DNA of 18,261 bases from DATKWS01 sp035529435 (lineage in GTDB: Bacteria > Krumholzibacteriota > Krumholzibacteriia > Krumholzibacteriales > Krumholzibacteriaceae): positions 1-18,261 of the forward strand of contig DATKWS010000030.1 in NCBI GenBank assembly GCA_035529435.1, read 5' to 3'. The position numbers and the translations under genes are program-made. The notes beneath the pieces were generated by a model, which was not told the DNA's origin, did no database searches, and saw only the letters and a list, made by a program, of their open reading frames with translations. Within the stretch, counting starts at the first letter, position 1. Each line of letters starts with the position of its first letter. This document shows positions 6,921 to 13,884 of this stretch, piece after piece.

Positions 6921-9263
6921 TTGCGTAAGAGCGTGTTTCTCGCGATAATCATCGGGCTGTTCTGCCTGGCAAACCTGACGAGGTGGGGGTTCCGGTCGCA
7001 ACTGGCGCAACCCCGGTTCGCCGCCGAGGGCGCGGCCCATCTTCGGTATACGGCGCGCGTCGCGCGCGGGGAGCCGATCCCCGCCCTCGATCTCGATGCG
7101 CAATGGCCCGAGGGGCTGCACGTGTTCCGGGAAACGTCGGTCGGAATGGAGTATCTCTACGGGCTTCTGTACCGGTCGATCCCCGGCGATAAGCCGGACC
7201 TCGTCCGGTTTCTCCGCTTCTGTATTCCGTTCATCTTCTCGCTCGCCATTTTCCCACTCGCATTCCTCGCCGCATCACTCTGGGGCCGGCGATCGTCCGG
7301 CATCCTCGCCGCCCTTCTCTTTGCCGTATCATTCCCTCTCGTCGCCCGGTCGAGCGGTTTCGATCTGATACGGGAGAACCTCACCTTTCCCCTGATCGTC
7401 TATCATCTCCACTTCTTCGTGTCGGCCTCGCGCGGCGGCGTCAGGGTCAGGCGGGATGCGATCCTCTCGGCGGTGTTTTGCGCGCTGGCCCTCGCCACCT
7501 GGCAGGGGACGCAGTTCTACCTGGTGCCGCTCCTCGCGTTCCTCGCCGCGCGGGGATTGCTCGGCACGGCATCGGCGCCGGAGCGGCGGGCGGTGCGGCT
7601 GCTCGTTGCGGGTATCGTCGCGGCGGGTGTTCTCGTTCCGTTCCTGCGAGCGGGCGGATTTTTCCTCTCCATTCCGGTGGCCCTGGCGGCGGCCTGGCTC
7701 GCCGTCGACCTCACGTCGGCCGGCGCGCTGGAGAGGGCACTGCCGGCGGACCACGCGGGCGGCGCTGCACGCGTGCGCGGCTTAATACGCGTCGCCGCCG
7801 CCATCGCCGGTTTCGCCTGCATACTCGTTCCGGGTATTTTGTTCAAGGAACACTTCGTTTCCTACTCACACTTCTTCAAGCTCGTCCTCTACAAGCTCCG
7901 GTACGTCTACAAGCCCTCCGATCCGCGGCTGCTCCCGTTCGATGCACGTTCGTTCTGGGTCGGACCGTTCCTTTCCCCCGATCCGCGCCACCTCTTCGTC
8001 TTTGCATTTCCACTGTTTCTTCTCCTGCCGAATCCCGCCGCCCGGCTCGTGCGGCGCGCGCGGGAAGGCGACTTCGCGGCGCTCTTCACGGTCCTGTTCA
8101 CGATGATCTTTTTCGTTCTCTTCCTGCTGATGCAGCGGCTGCTGCCGCTCTTCGCCGTATTCGCCGTCATCGCCGCCGGCGGGACGACGCTCGATCTCTT
8201 CTCTTCCCGCAACGGCAGAAGGGTACCCGGTATCCCGCTCGTCGTACTGGTGTGCGTGCTCGGCATTTTCCTCCTCCAGGATTTCGCATGGGAGGGGCCC
8301 GCCGACATCTGGCGGCGCGCGGCGAGGGGTCTCAGGGTGCCGTTCAGGCGATCCTTCGTGATGTATCCCACCGCCGGCGATACCGAAGGGGATATGCTCG
8401 ACTGGATCGGGGCGAACACGGAACGCGACGCTGTCGTGCTGACCCTTCATTACCTCTCGCCGCAGGTTCTCACCTACACGGGACGTACCACGAACCTCAA
8501 CGATTTCTTCGAATCTCCCCTGCTGCGCGACAAGGCGCAGCGGTTTCTCGGCCTCCTCTACGGGGGTGAGGAGCGGCTCCTTGAATTCTGCAGGGATCAG
8601 GGGAGCGACTACCTGCTCGTGAGCGCGGCGGTCGGATGCGACCCGACGCGTGATTCTCCCCTGTACCAGGCCGGTTTGATGGACATGCCGCCGGGCTGCG
8701 CCGCGTACCGGTTCCTCTTCGACCCGATGCGCCTGTCCGGGTTCAACCTGGTGTACGAGAACGAGTCGTACCGCATATTCCGGATCGGCGAGCCGCCCGC
8801 ACGGCGCTGGTGGCCGCGCTCGCCGCTCTTCTACGAGCAGGAGCTGCTCTGGCGGTACGAGGGCGATATCGCGGCGTTCTACAATACCGTCATGCACATA
8901 TACGCGCTGACCGCCCGGGGCCGGAGTCTCATACGGGCGGGTCGCGGGCGGGAGGCCGAGCAGCCGCTTGCCGGGGCCCTGCGTATCTATTACTTCTATC
9001 CCGCGTGGCGCCTCCTCACCGATCTGTACCGGCGGGGGGGGAGGAGCGAGGAGCTCGATGGGCTCGCCGAGTTCGGGTACCAGTATGATCCCAATCGCGT
9101 CGATGTCTGCCTTCTCCTCGCGCGGTCACGTCTCGATCGCGGCGAGAGCGGAGGGGTCGGCGAGCTTCTCGAACGCTCCGGCCGCCTCTCGCCGACCGAA
9201 GGGCAGCGGATGGAACTGGAGGCGCTCCGGCGCGCGCTCCGCGCGCTCACCGGCGGGGGGTAG
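6921..9263 (+). CDS. STT3/oligosaccharyltransferase-like GT-C membrane protein with TPR tail
   Basis: The protein has 780 residues, with about a dozen helices to about residue 465 and a soluble C-terminal half. Features shared with STT3/AglB/PglB proteins are EGAAHLRYTARVARG (36-50) and DLDAQWPEG (57-65) in the first loop, and RSSGFDLIREN (143-153), matching the second acidic loop motif. The soluble part begins MLDWIGANTERDAVVL (492-507), the place where STT3 proteins carry WWDYG. Here it continues LTLHYLSP, so that motif is absent. Two or three TPR-like repeats follow from about residue 650 (GRGREAEQPLAGALRIYYFYP and later). It could transfer a lipid-linked glycan to a protein or other acceptor in the periplasm; the acceptor is not predictable. 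The TTG start has GTGAGG at 6913-6918 just upstream; GTG 6933 is an alternative. A G8 tract lies at 9034-9041. Confidence 0.65.
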   Translation: MRKSVFLAIIIGLFCLANLTRWGFRSQLAQPRFAAEGAAHLRYTARVARGEPIPALDLDAQWPEGLHVFRETSVGMEYLYGLLYRSIPGDKPDLVRFLRFCIPFIFSLAIFPLAFLAASLWGRRSSGILAALLFAVSFPLVARSSGFDLIRENLTFPLIVYHLHFFVSASRGGVRVRRDAILSAVFCALALATWQGTQFYLVPLLAFLAARGLLGTASAPERRAVRLLVAGIVAAGVLVPFLRAGGFFLSIPVALAAAWLAVDLTSAGALERALPADHAGGAARVRGLIRVAAAIAGFACILVPGILFKEHFVSYSHFFKLVLYKLRYVYKPSDPRLLPFDARSFWVGPFLSPDPRHLFVFAFPLFLLLPNPAARLVRRAREGDFAALFTVLFTMIFFVLFLLMQRLLPLFAVFAVIAAGGTTLDLFSSRNGRRVPGIPLVVLVCVLGIFLLQDFAWEGPADIWRRAARGLRVPFRRSFVMYPTAGDTEGDMLDWIGANTERDAVVLTLHYLSPQVLTYTGRTTNLNDFFESPLLRDKAQRFLGLLYGGEERLLEFCRDQGSDYLLVSAAVGCDPTRDSPLYQAGLMDMPPGCAAYRFLFDPMRLSGFNLVYENESYRIFRIGEPPARRWWPRSPLFYEQELLWRYEGDIAAFYNTVMHIYALTARGRSLIRAGRGREAEQPLAGALRIYYFYPAWRLLTDLYRRGGRSEELDGLAEFGYQYDPNRVDVCLLLARSRLDRGESGGVGELLERSGRLSPTEGQRMELEALRRALRALTGGG

Positions 9264-9266
9264 TGG

Positions 9267-9328
9267 TCGACGGGCCGCGCCGTCCGGCCCCGTCAAACGT
9301 GGATGAACATCGACGGGCCGCGCCGTCC
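9267..9328. repeat. Duplicated 19-bp hairpin-forming repeat between convergent genes
   Basis: TCGACGGGCCGCGCCGTCC occurs at 9267-9285 and identically at 9310-9328, 43 bp apart. Each copy holds GACGG and CCGTC around a 6-nt loop, so each transcript strand could fold. The location between the stops of convergent genes suggests a bidirectional termination or transcript-end element, but no T-run follows. Nothing else was recognised between 9264 and 9369. Confidence 0.55.
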
Positions 9329-9369
9329 CGGATCGACAGCGGCGGGTGGCGGCGGTTTGTACGCGTGTA

Positions 9370-10326
9370 TTACAGGGAATATCCCACGGAAACGCGGGTT
9401 TTTCGCCCGAATGCATCCTCGGGATCGAACGTGAAGGCGATGGATATCTCGATACCGCGGTATATCGATCCGAATCCGAAGGCGGGGATGGCCCGTTTCC
9501 CCTCGTTGAGGCGGTAGTCCAGCCCGCCGGTGGCGAACAGGAGATCGCGGACCAGCATCACTTCGCCGCCGATGAGGAAGCGGCTGAATGCACCGTTCTT
9601 GAAAACCGTATCGAATTCAACCGACACACGGTCCACGATCCGTTCGTACGCGGCGGCCAGGTTCCACACCGGGTCGATCTCCTCGTCGCGGTTCGGATAG
9701 GAGACGGTGCTGGCGAAGTTTCTCCCCACGACGGCGAGCCACAGCTTCCCACGCACGAGGGCGGTCCAGCCGAAATCGACGGCCATCCCCGTGGCGTCGG
9801 CGTCGGTGAGGTCGCTCCAGCTCTGCATCATCCTGAACGTCACCCCGACGCTGTTGTAGTGGTTGGGGGAGAACGCGGCCGACAGGCCGAAGGTTCCCTC
9901 GTTCCACTTCGAGCCGCCGGCGAGCTCGAGCCCCAGGTGGGAGACCATGATCCCCACGCCGAACCGGCGCATCGAATAATCGAGATCGGGATGCGAGCGC
10001 GTATCCATCAGACCCATGCCGGCCGAGAGAACGCTGTAATACGCATCGAGATCGGGAACCGGCTTCGTCGTGCCGAGGCTGATGCGCGGTGAGGAGAGAA
10101 AGGTCAGGTTGGCGGGATTCCAGAAAACGCTCCGGTCGTCCCGGATCAGAATGGTCGCCGCATGCCCCATTCCCTCGCCCCGCGCGTCCCAGCCCATCGG
10201 CAGGAATGTGCCGCCGCGCGAGTATTCAGCGGCGGGAAGCGGCGATGCCAGGGCCGCCGCGACGGCGATCGCCGCGAGGAGTGCGGCCGGGATACGGCTG
10301 GTGCGGTCATTCATGCCCATCATCAT
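9370..10326 (-). CDS. PorV/PorQ-family outer-membrane beta-barrel protein
   Basis: The 318-residue protein has a signal peptide (RIPAALLAAIAVAAALASPLP) with likely cleavage at AA|EYS. The mature start reads GGTFLPMGWDARGEGMGHA and then VFWNPANLTFL. This is the conserved front of PorV/PorQ (UPF0164) barrels, in which an acidic N-terminal region and a W-N-P-A motif precede the strands. The remainder shows alternating beta-strand patterns and ends GRKTRVSVGYSL, a plausible last strand. PorV proteins act at the outer membrane in type IX secretion and in anchoring of cargo; related proteins also occur where no complete T9SS is known. The ATG at 10326 overlaps the stop of the upstream gene (ATGA), pointing to translational coupling. 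In-frame ATGs at 10323, 10320 and 10314 are alternatives. The partner gene encodes a secreted Ig-like protein, a natural client. Confidence 0.8.
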   Translation of the reverse strand: MMMGMNDRTSRIPAALLAAIAVAAALASPLPAAEYSRGGTFLPMGWDARGEGMGHAATILIRDDRSVFWNPANLTFLSSPRISLGTTKPVPDLDAYYSVLSAGMGLMDTRSHPDLDYSMRRFGVGIMVSHLGLELAGGSKWNEGTFGLSAAFSPNHYNSVGVTFRMMQSWSDLTDADATGMAVDFGWTALVRGKLWLAVVGRNFASTVSYPNRDEEIDPVWNLAAAYERIVDRVSVEFDTVFKNGAFSRFLIGGEVMLVRDLLFATGGLDYRLNEGKRAIPAFGFGSIYRGIEISIAFTFDPEDAFGRKTRVSVGYSL

Positions 10327-11891
10327 CTCACAACGGCGATGAAGTTCTTCTCGATCCGTTTCGAATCGGGGTAGAATATCGTTATCACGACGATGTACGT
10401 GCCGTTTCGAACCCCTTCCCCGTCCCCGTTCGTGAGGTCCCATTCGAACTGGAAACTATGCGCGGGACCGGATTGTTTGAAGGTGACGACCTGTTCGCCG
10501 CTCACCGTGTAGATGTCCACCCTGGCCTTGTTCGCGTCCGCGCCCGTCAGTACCCTGAAGATGTCCGGTCCGCGGAAGACTTCCGGGTAGAAGAATCCCA
10601 ATGCGGTTTCGTACACGACGGTCACGGTGTTGGACGACGCGCTGGTGTTGCCCGCTTCGTCGAGCCCCTCGATCCATATCGTGTTTTCGCCCTCTTCAAG
10701 CGTGATATTGACGTAGAGCACGGCCCCCATCCGCATTGTCTCGATCGTCCCGCCGTGGCCGCGGTACACGATGAACGAATCGGTTTCCAACGCATCGTAA
10801 ACCACTTCAAGCACGAGGTCGGGATCACTCACCGGTGTGTACGGCGTCCGGATCGCGGGCGATGCGGGCGGGGTGCGGTCGATCTCGAAGGTGAACGAAA
10901 GGATCGTTTCGTGACCGAAGAGGTCGGCGCACGTGACATCGAGCGAGTAGTCTCCCTCGATGTACTCGCCGCCGATCGTTACCGAGTCGCCGATATCGAA
11001 CTGCCAGATCAGCGTGTCGCCCTGCATGACGATGCCGTGGGGCGGCACGGGATCGCCGTCGTTCCAGACGAATGCCGGCGTCTCGACCCCGTTGCGGTCG
11101 TAACAGTACCCTTCGAGGACCGGCGGCACCTCCCGCGTGATGTCCGGCACCTGCGTCAGGAGGTCCTGGGCCGGTCCGTCGATGTCGACGTCGAAGATTC
11201 CATCGTCCGCGCTGCTGTTGCCGGCCATGTCCTCCAGGTGGAGCGATACGGCGTGGATCCCGTCAGCCGGCGTTGATTCCACGGGCCACTCGACGTGGTA
11301 GAGCCCGTCACCCGTGATCCCATCGGGCGGGGGAAGCTCCTCCGGGATCTGTTCGGGGTCGAAGACCGTGATGGTGAGAATCGAACCTTCCTCGTAATTG
11401 TTTATCAGGAAATAGATCAGCACCGTCTCGGCGGCGCCCCCGATCCCGGGGGTGAATATTCCCGGATCGATGCGGTCGAGCTGGACGACGGGCGGGGTGA
11501 TGTCGACGATCACCGTTCTCGTATCCTGTTCGACCGTGCCCGCGCTCACGACGATGAGGTGCAGCGTGTAGGCTCCTTCCGGCAGAAGGGCGCCGAGCGA
11601 GTCCAGCCCTTCCCAGGAGGCCGTGTAGGTGCCGGGCGGTGCGTCGAGCTCGAAGAGGAGCGTATCGAGGACCTGCCCGACCTCCTCGATTGTCACGGAG
11701 ATCGTATCGCACGGCTCGTCGATGGTGATCCTGACGGGGGATGAGTCCTTGATCCCGTCGCCGTTGGGCGAGATCGACGGATAGTCGATGATGAGACCGG
11801 CGAGCCCGCCCGGCGACGCGCCGGCGGGATACGCCGCGCAGGTGAGCGAGAGGGAGACGGCGATCAGGATTGCATACGGTCGACAACGCAC
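10323..11891 (-). CDS. Secreted Ig-like protein with FlgD/T9SS-like C-terminal domain
   Basis: The 522-residue protein begins with a signal peptide (RPYAILIAVSLSLTCAAYPAGA). A DYPSISPNGDGIKD segment follows, the SPNGDG motif that precedes strand-rich domains in many FCB surface proteins. Several beta-sandwich units follow, with boundaries marked by DITPPV, DIDGP and EIDRTPP, and AGN-S/T turns. The last 90 residues read RVDIYTVSGEQVVTF, then FEWDLTNGDGEGVRNGTYIVVI, and end FIAVVR. This is the FlgD-Ig-like fold used as a C-terminal sorting or anchoring domain in such phyla. GTG 11891 is chosen because AGAGG is 7 nt upstream and the signal peptide then starts correctly. The longer ATG at 11924 lies inside the promoter -10 box. 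It is the first gene of a coupled pair with the PorV-family barrel. The ligand or enzymatic role is not recognisable. Confidence 0.7.
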   Translation of the reverse strand: MRCRPYAILIAVSLSLTCAAYPAGASPGGLAGLIIDYPSISPNGDGIKDSSPVRITIDEPCDTISVTIEEVGQVLDTLLFELDAPPGTYTASWEGLDSLGALLPEGAYTLHLIVVSAGTVEQDTRTVIVDITPPVVQLDRIDPGIFTPGIGGAAETVLIYFLINNYEEGSILTITVFDPEQIPEELPPPDGITGDGLYHVEWPVESTPADGIHAVSLHLEDMAGNSSADDGIFDVDIDGPAQDLLTQVPDITREVPPVLEGYCYDRNGVETPAFVWNDGDPVPPHGIVMQGDTLIWQFDIGDSVTIGGEYIEGDYSLDVTCADLFGHETILSFTFEIDRTPPASPAIRTPYTPVSDPDLVLEVVYDALETDSFIVYRGHGGTIETMRMGAVLYVNITLEEGENTIWIEGLDEAGNTSASSNTVTVVYETALGFFYPEVFRGPDIFRVLTGADANKARVDIYTVSGEQVVTFKQSGPAHSFQFEWDLTNGDGEGVRNGTYIVVITIFYPDSKRIEKNFIAVVR

Positions 11892-11922
11892 AGAATTACC
11901 TCTGGTGCAATAAGTTCGGAGC

Positions 11923-11952
11923 ATTATAAGTAGTTACAACGCACGGCGTCAA
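11923..11952 (-). promoter_or_regulatory. Near-consensus sigma70-type promoter for the Ig/PorV pair
   Basis: On the minus strand TTGACG (11952-11947), 18 nt, then TATAAT (11928-11923). Transcription would start near 11916, leaving a leader of about 25 nt before GTG 11891. The box overlaps the ATG at 11924, which excludes that codon as the start for this transcript. Confidence 0.75.
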
Positions 11953-11997
11953 TTACAAAATCATGTACCGATGGCGCCGTTCATATATAATCGCTCG

Positions 11998-12035
11998 CGC
12001 ACACCGTGGTTGTGCGGCAGGGGCGCAGCCCGCAC
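11998..12035 (+). other. Two mutually exclusive small hairpins upstream of the phosphate transporter promoter
   Basis: CGCACA (11998-12003) can pair with TGTGCG (12011-12016). The same central segment, GTGCGG (12012-12017), can instead pair with CCGCAC (12030-12035). Both stems are 6 bp. A TATAAT at 11986-11991 lies upstream but lacks a convincing -35 box, so whether this region is transcribed is unknown. Confidence 0.25.
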
Positions 12036-12062
12036 TGTTTCGCACGATTCGTTCGCTTTTAC

Positions 12063-12091
12063 TTGAGTATACACATATGATTGATTATAGT
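12063..12091 (+). promoter_or_regulatory. Sigma70-type promoter of the Na/phosphate cotransporter gene
   Basis: TTGAGT (12063-12068), 17 nt, then TATAGT (12086-12091). Transcription would begin near 12098, giving a leader of about 44 nt to GTG 12142. The -10 box covers the TTG at 12091, so that codon is unlikely to be the start. I saw no convincing PhoB-type box. Confidence 0.65.
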
Positions 12092-12141
12092 TGAATCTCC
12101 TTTCGGATTACGCGCTGTTTCAGCTCGACCGGGGAGGCTCC

Positions 12142-13821
12142 GTGGGTTACGAGATGTATTTCCAGCTCATCGGCGGGCTCGGATTCTTTCTCTTCGGCAT
12201 ACGTTTCATGTCGGACGCTCTCCGCAAGGTTTCGAGCGAGCGTCTCAAGGGCATCCTCACGCTCCTGACCAAAAACAAACTGATCGCCTTCTCCGTGGGG
12301 ACCGGGATCACGGCCCTGATACAGAGCAGCAGCGCAATGACGGTGATGGTGGTCGGGTTCGTGAATGCCGGGCTGATGACCCTCAAGCAGGCCATTCCCG
12401 TCGTGCTGGGGGCGAATATCGGCACCACCTTCACCGCATGGATCGTCAGCTTTTTTGCAATCTTCAAGATCACGATCTACGCCCTTCCCGCCGTCGGCAT
12501 CGGATTCCTCTTCATGATGATCCAGACCAGGCCGCGGCTGCGCAGGTGGGGTGAGGTGCTCTTCGGATTCGGCGTGCTGTTCGTCGGCATCGGCTTCATG
12601 AAGGACGCCTTCCAACCGCTCCATTCGAACGGGAAGATGCTCGATTTCATGATACTGTTCAGCCGGTATCCCATCCTGGGAGTGCTCGCCGGAACGGTGA
12701 TCACGATGCTTCTTCAGAGCAGCAGCGCCACGATCGCGCTGGTGCAGCTTCTCGCCTTCCGCGGTCTGATCGACTTCCAGGCCGCGATACCGATCATACT
12801 TGGGGACAATATCGGCACCACGATCACGGCGCAGATCGCAGCCCTGGGCGGGAGCACGGGGGCGAGGCGCGTGGCGTGGGCCCATACGATGTTCAATGTG
12901 ATCGGCGTCGCGTACATGCTGGTCTTCGTTTACATGAGGGTATACCACCGGGTGATCGAGGCGCTGGTGCCGGGCGCCCTGACGGCGAACAACGTGATGC
13001 TCCATATAGCGCTCGCCCATACGGTATTCAACTCGGTCAATTCAGCCATCTTCCTTTCCATGACCCGCGTACTGCAGCAGGTCGCCGAGCGGATCGTCAA
13101 GGTGCGGCCCGATGCAATCAGCGCCGAGCCGCAGTATCTCGAGCGGCACCTGCTCGAGACGCCGTCCCTCGCGCTCGTGCAGGGACGGCGCGAGATCGTG
13201 CGTATGCTCAGGATGGCGGATTCGGCCCTCCGGGACTCGATCACACTCTTCTTCGAAGAACGATGGGAGCTTGCGCGGAAGGTCCATCACAAGGAGGATG
13301 CGGTGGATAACCTCCAGGCGACGATCACGCGCTACCTGATCGATATCTCGATGGAAAACCTCGAGAAGGAAGAGGCCGAGCAGATCCCCGTCCTGATACA
13401 CTCGGTCAACGATATCGAGCGTATCGCCGACAACGCCGAGAATATCGTCGAGCTGACCGAACGAAGAATGGGTCAGAAGCGCCCTCTTTCCGATCAGGCG
13501 AACACCGAGATCCGCGGGATGTACGACATCGTGCATGGGATGCTGAATGATGTTCTCCGGGGGCTCGACGACGGTGATCTCGATCACGCCCGCCATGCGT
13601 TGGAGAAGGAGGAGAAGCTCAACGAACTGCAGATCACGCTTCGCAACCACCACATGGATCGTCTCAACGACGGCACGTGTGACATGCTGGCGGGATTGAT
13701 ATTTCTCGATCTCGTCGATTACCTGGAAAAGATCGGCGATCACCTGGCCAATATCGCCCAGGGATTGCTCGGTGGACTCCGCTGGGGAGAAAAGCACGCG
13801 ATGAAACGCGCTTCCGTGTGA
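12142..13821 (+). CDS. Na+/phosphate cotransporter (NptA/YjbB type) with PhoU-like C-terminal domain
   Basis: The protein has 559 residues. The membrane half holds the two inverted Na_Pi_cotrans repeats: QSSSAMTVMVVGFVNAG (from Q61) with GANIGTTFTAW, and QSSSATIALVQL (from Q192) with GDNIGTTITAQ. The paired QSSS motifs are the family signature for sodium and phosphate binding. From about residue 350 the protein is helical and charged (DSALRDSITLFFEERW, NDIERIADNAENIVEL, LEKIGDHLANIAQGL), as in PhoU domains, which are thought to tune phosphate transport. It would import phosphate across the inner membrane. GTG 12142 is preferred because GGGGAGG at 12131-12137 lies 4 nt upstream, the protein then starts just before the first helix, and upstream TTG 12091 is within the promoter. 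It stands alone between divergent and convergent neighbours. Confidence 0.92.
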   Translation: MGYEMYFQLIGGLGFFLFGIRFMSDALRKVSSERLKGILTLLTKNKLIAFSVGTGITALIQSSSAMTVMVVGFVNAGLMTLKQAIPVVLGANIGTTFTAWIVSFFAIFKITIYALPAVGIGFLFMMIQTRPRLRRWGEVLFGFGVLFVGIGFMKDAFQPLHSNGKMLDFMILFSRYPILGVLAGTVITMLLQSSSATIALVQLLAFRGLIDFQAAIPIILGDNIGTTITAQIAALGGSTGARRVAWAHTMFNVIGVAYMLVFVYMRVYHRVIEALVPGALTANNVMLHIALAHTVFNSVNSAIFLSMTRVLQQVAERIVKVRPDAISAEPQYLERHLLETPSLALVQGRREIVRMLRMADSALRDSITLFFEERWELARKVHHKEDAVDNLQATITRYLIDISMENLEKEEAEQIPVLIHSVNDIERIADNAENIVELTERRMGQKRPLSDQANTEIRGMYDIVHGMLNDVLRGLDDGDLDHARHALEKEEKLNELQITLRNHHMDRLNDGTCDMLAGLIFLDLVDYLEKIGDHLANIAQGLLGGLRWGEKHAMKRASV

Positions 13822-13843
13822 AGGCGCCCCCGCGCACCGCCTG

Positions 13844-13877
13844 CCGCATCCCGGCACATAGTACACCGCATCCCGGC
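13844..13877. repeat. 12-bp direct repeat in the convergent gap
   Basis: CCGCATCCCGGC occurs at 13844-13855 and 13866-13877, 22 bp apart. The pair is flanked on both sides by GCGCACC (13832-13838 and 13878-13884). It fills most of the 63-nt gap between two convergent stop codons. No terminator hairpin with a T-run was seen. Confidence 0.45.
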
Positions 13878-13884
13878 GCGCACC

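Noticed and set aside
7478..8897. Long alternative frames (363 codons plus, 343 codons minus) in the STT3-like gene
   Set aside because: Shadows of a frame with proper membrane helices and STT3-like motifs.
10089..11276. 395-codon plus-strand frame opposite the Ig-like/PorV genes
   Set aside because: Antisense shadow; no promoter or ribosome site, and the composition is unlike a folded protein.
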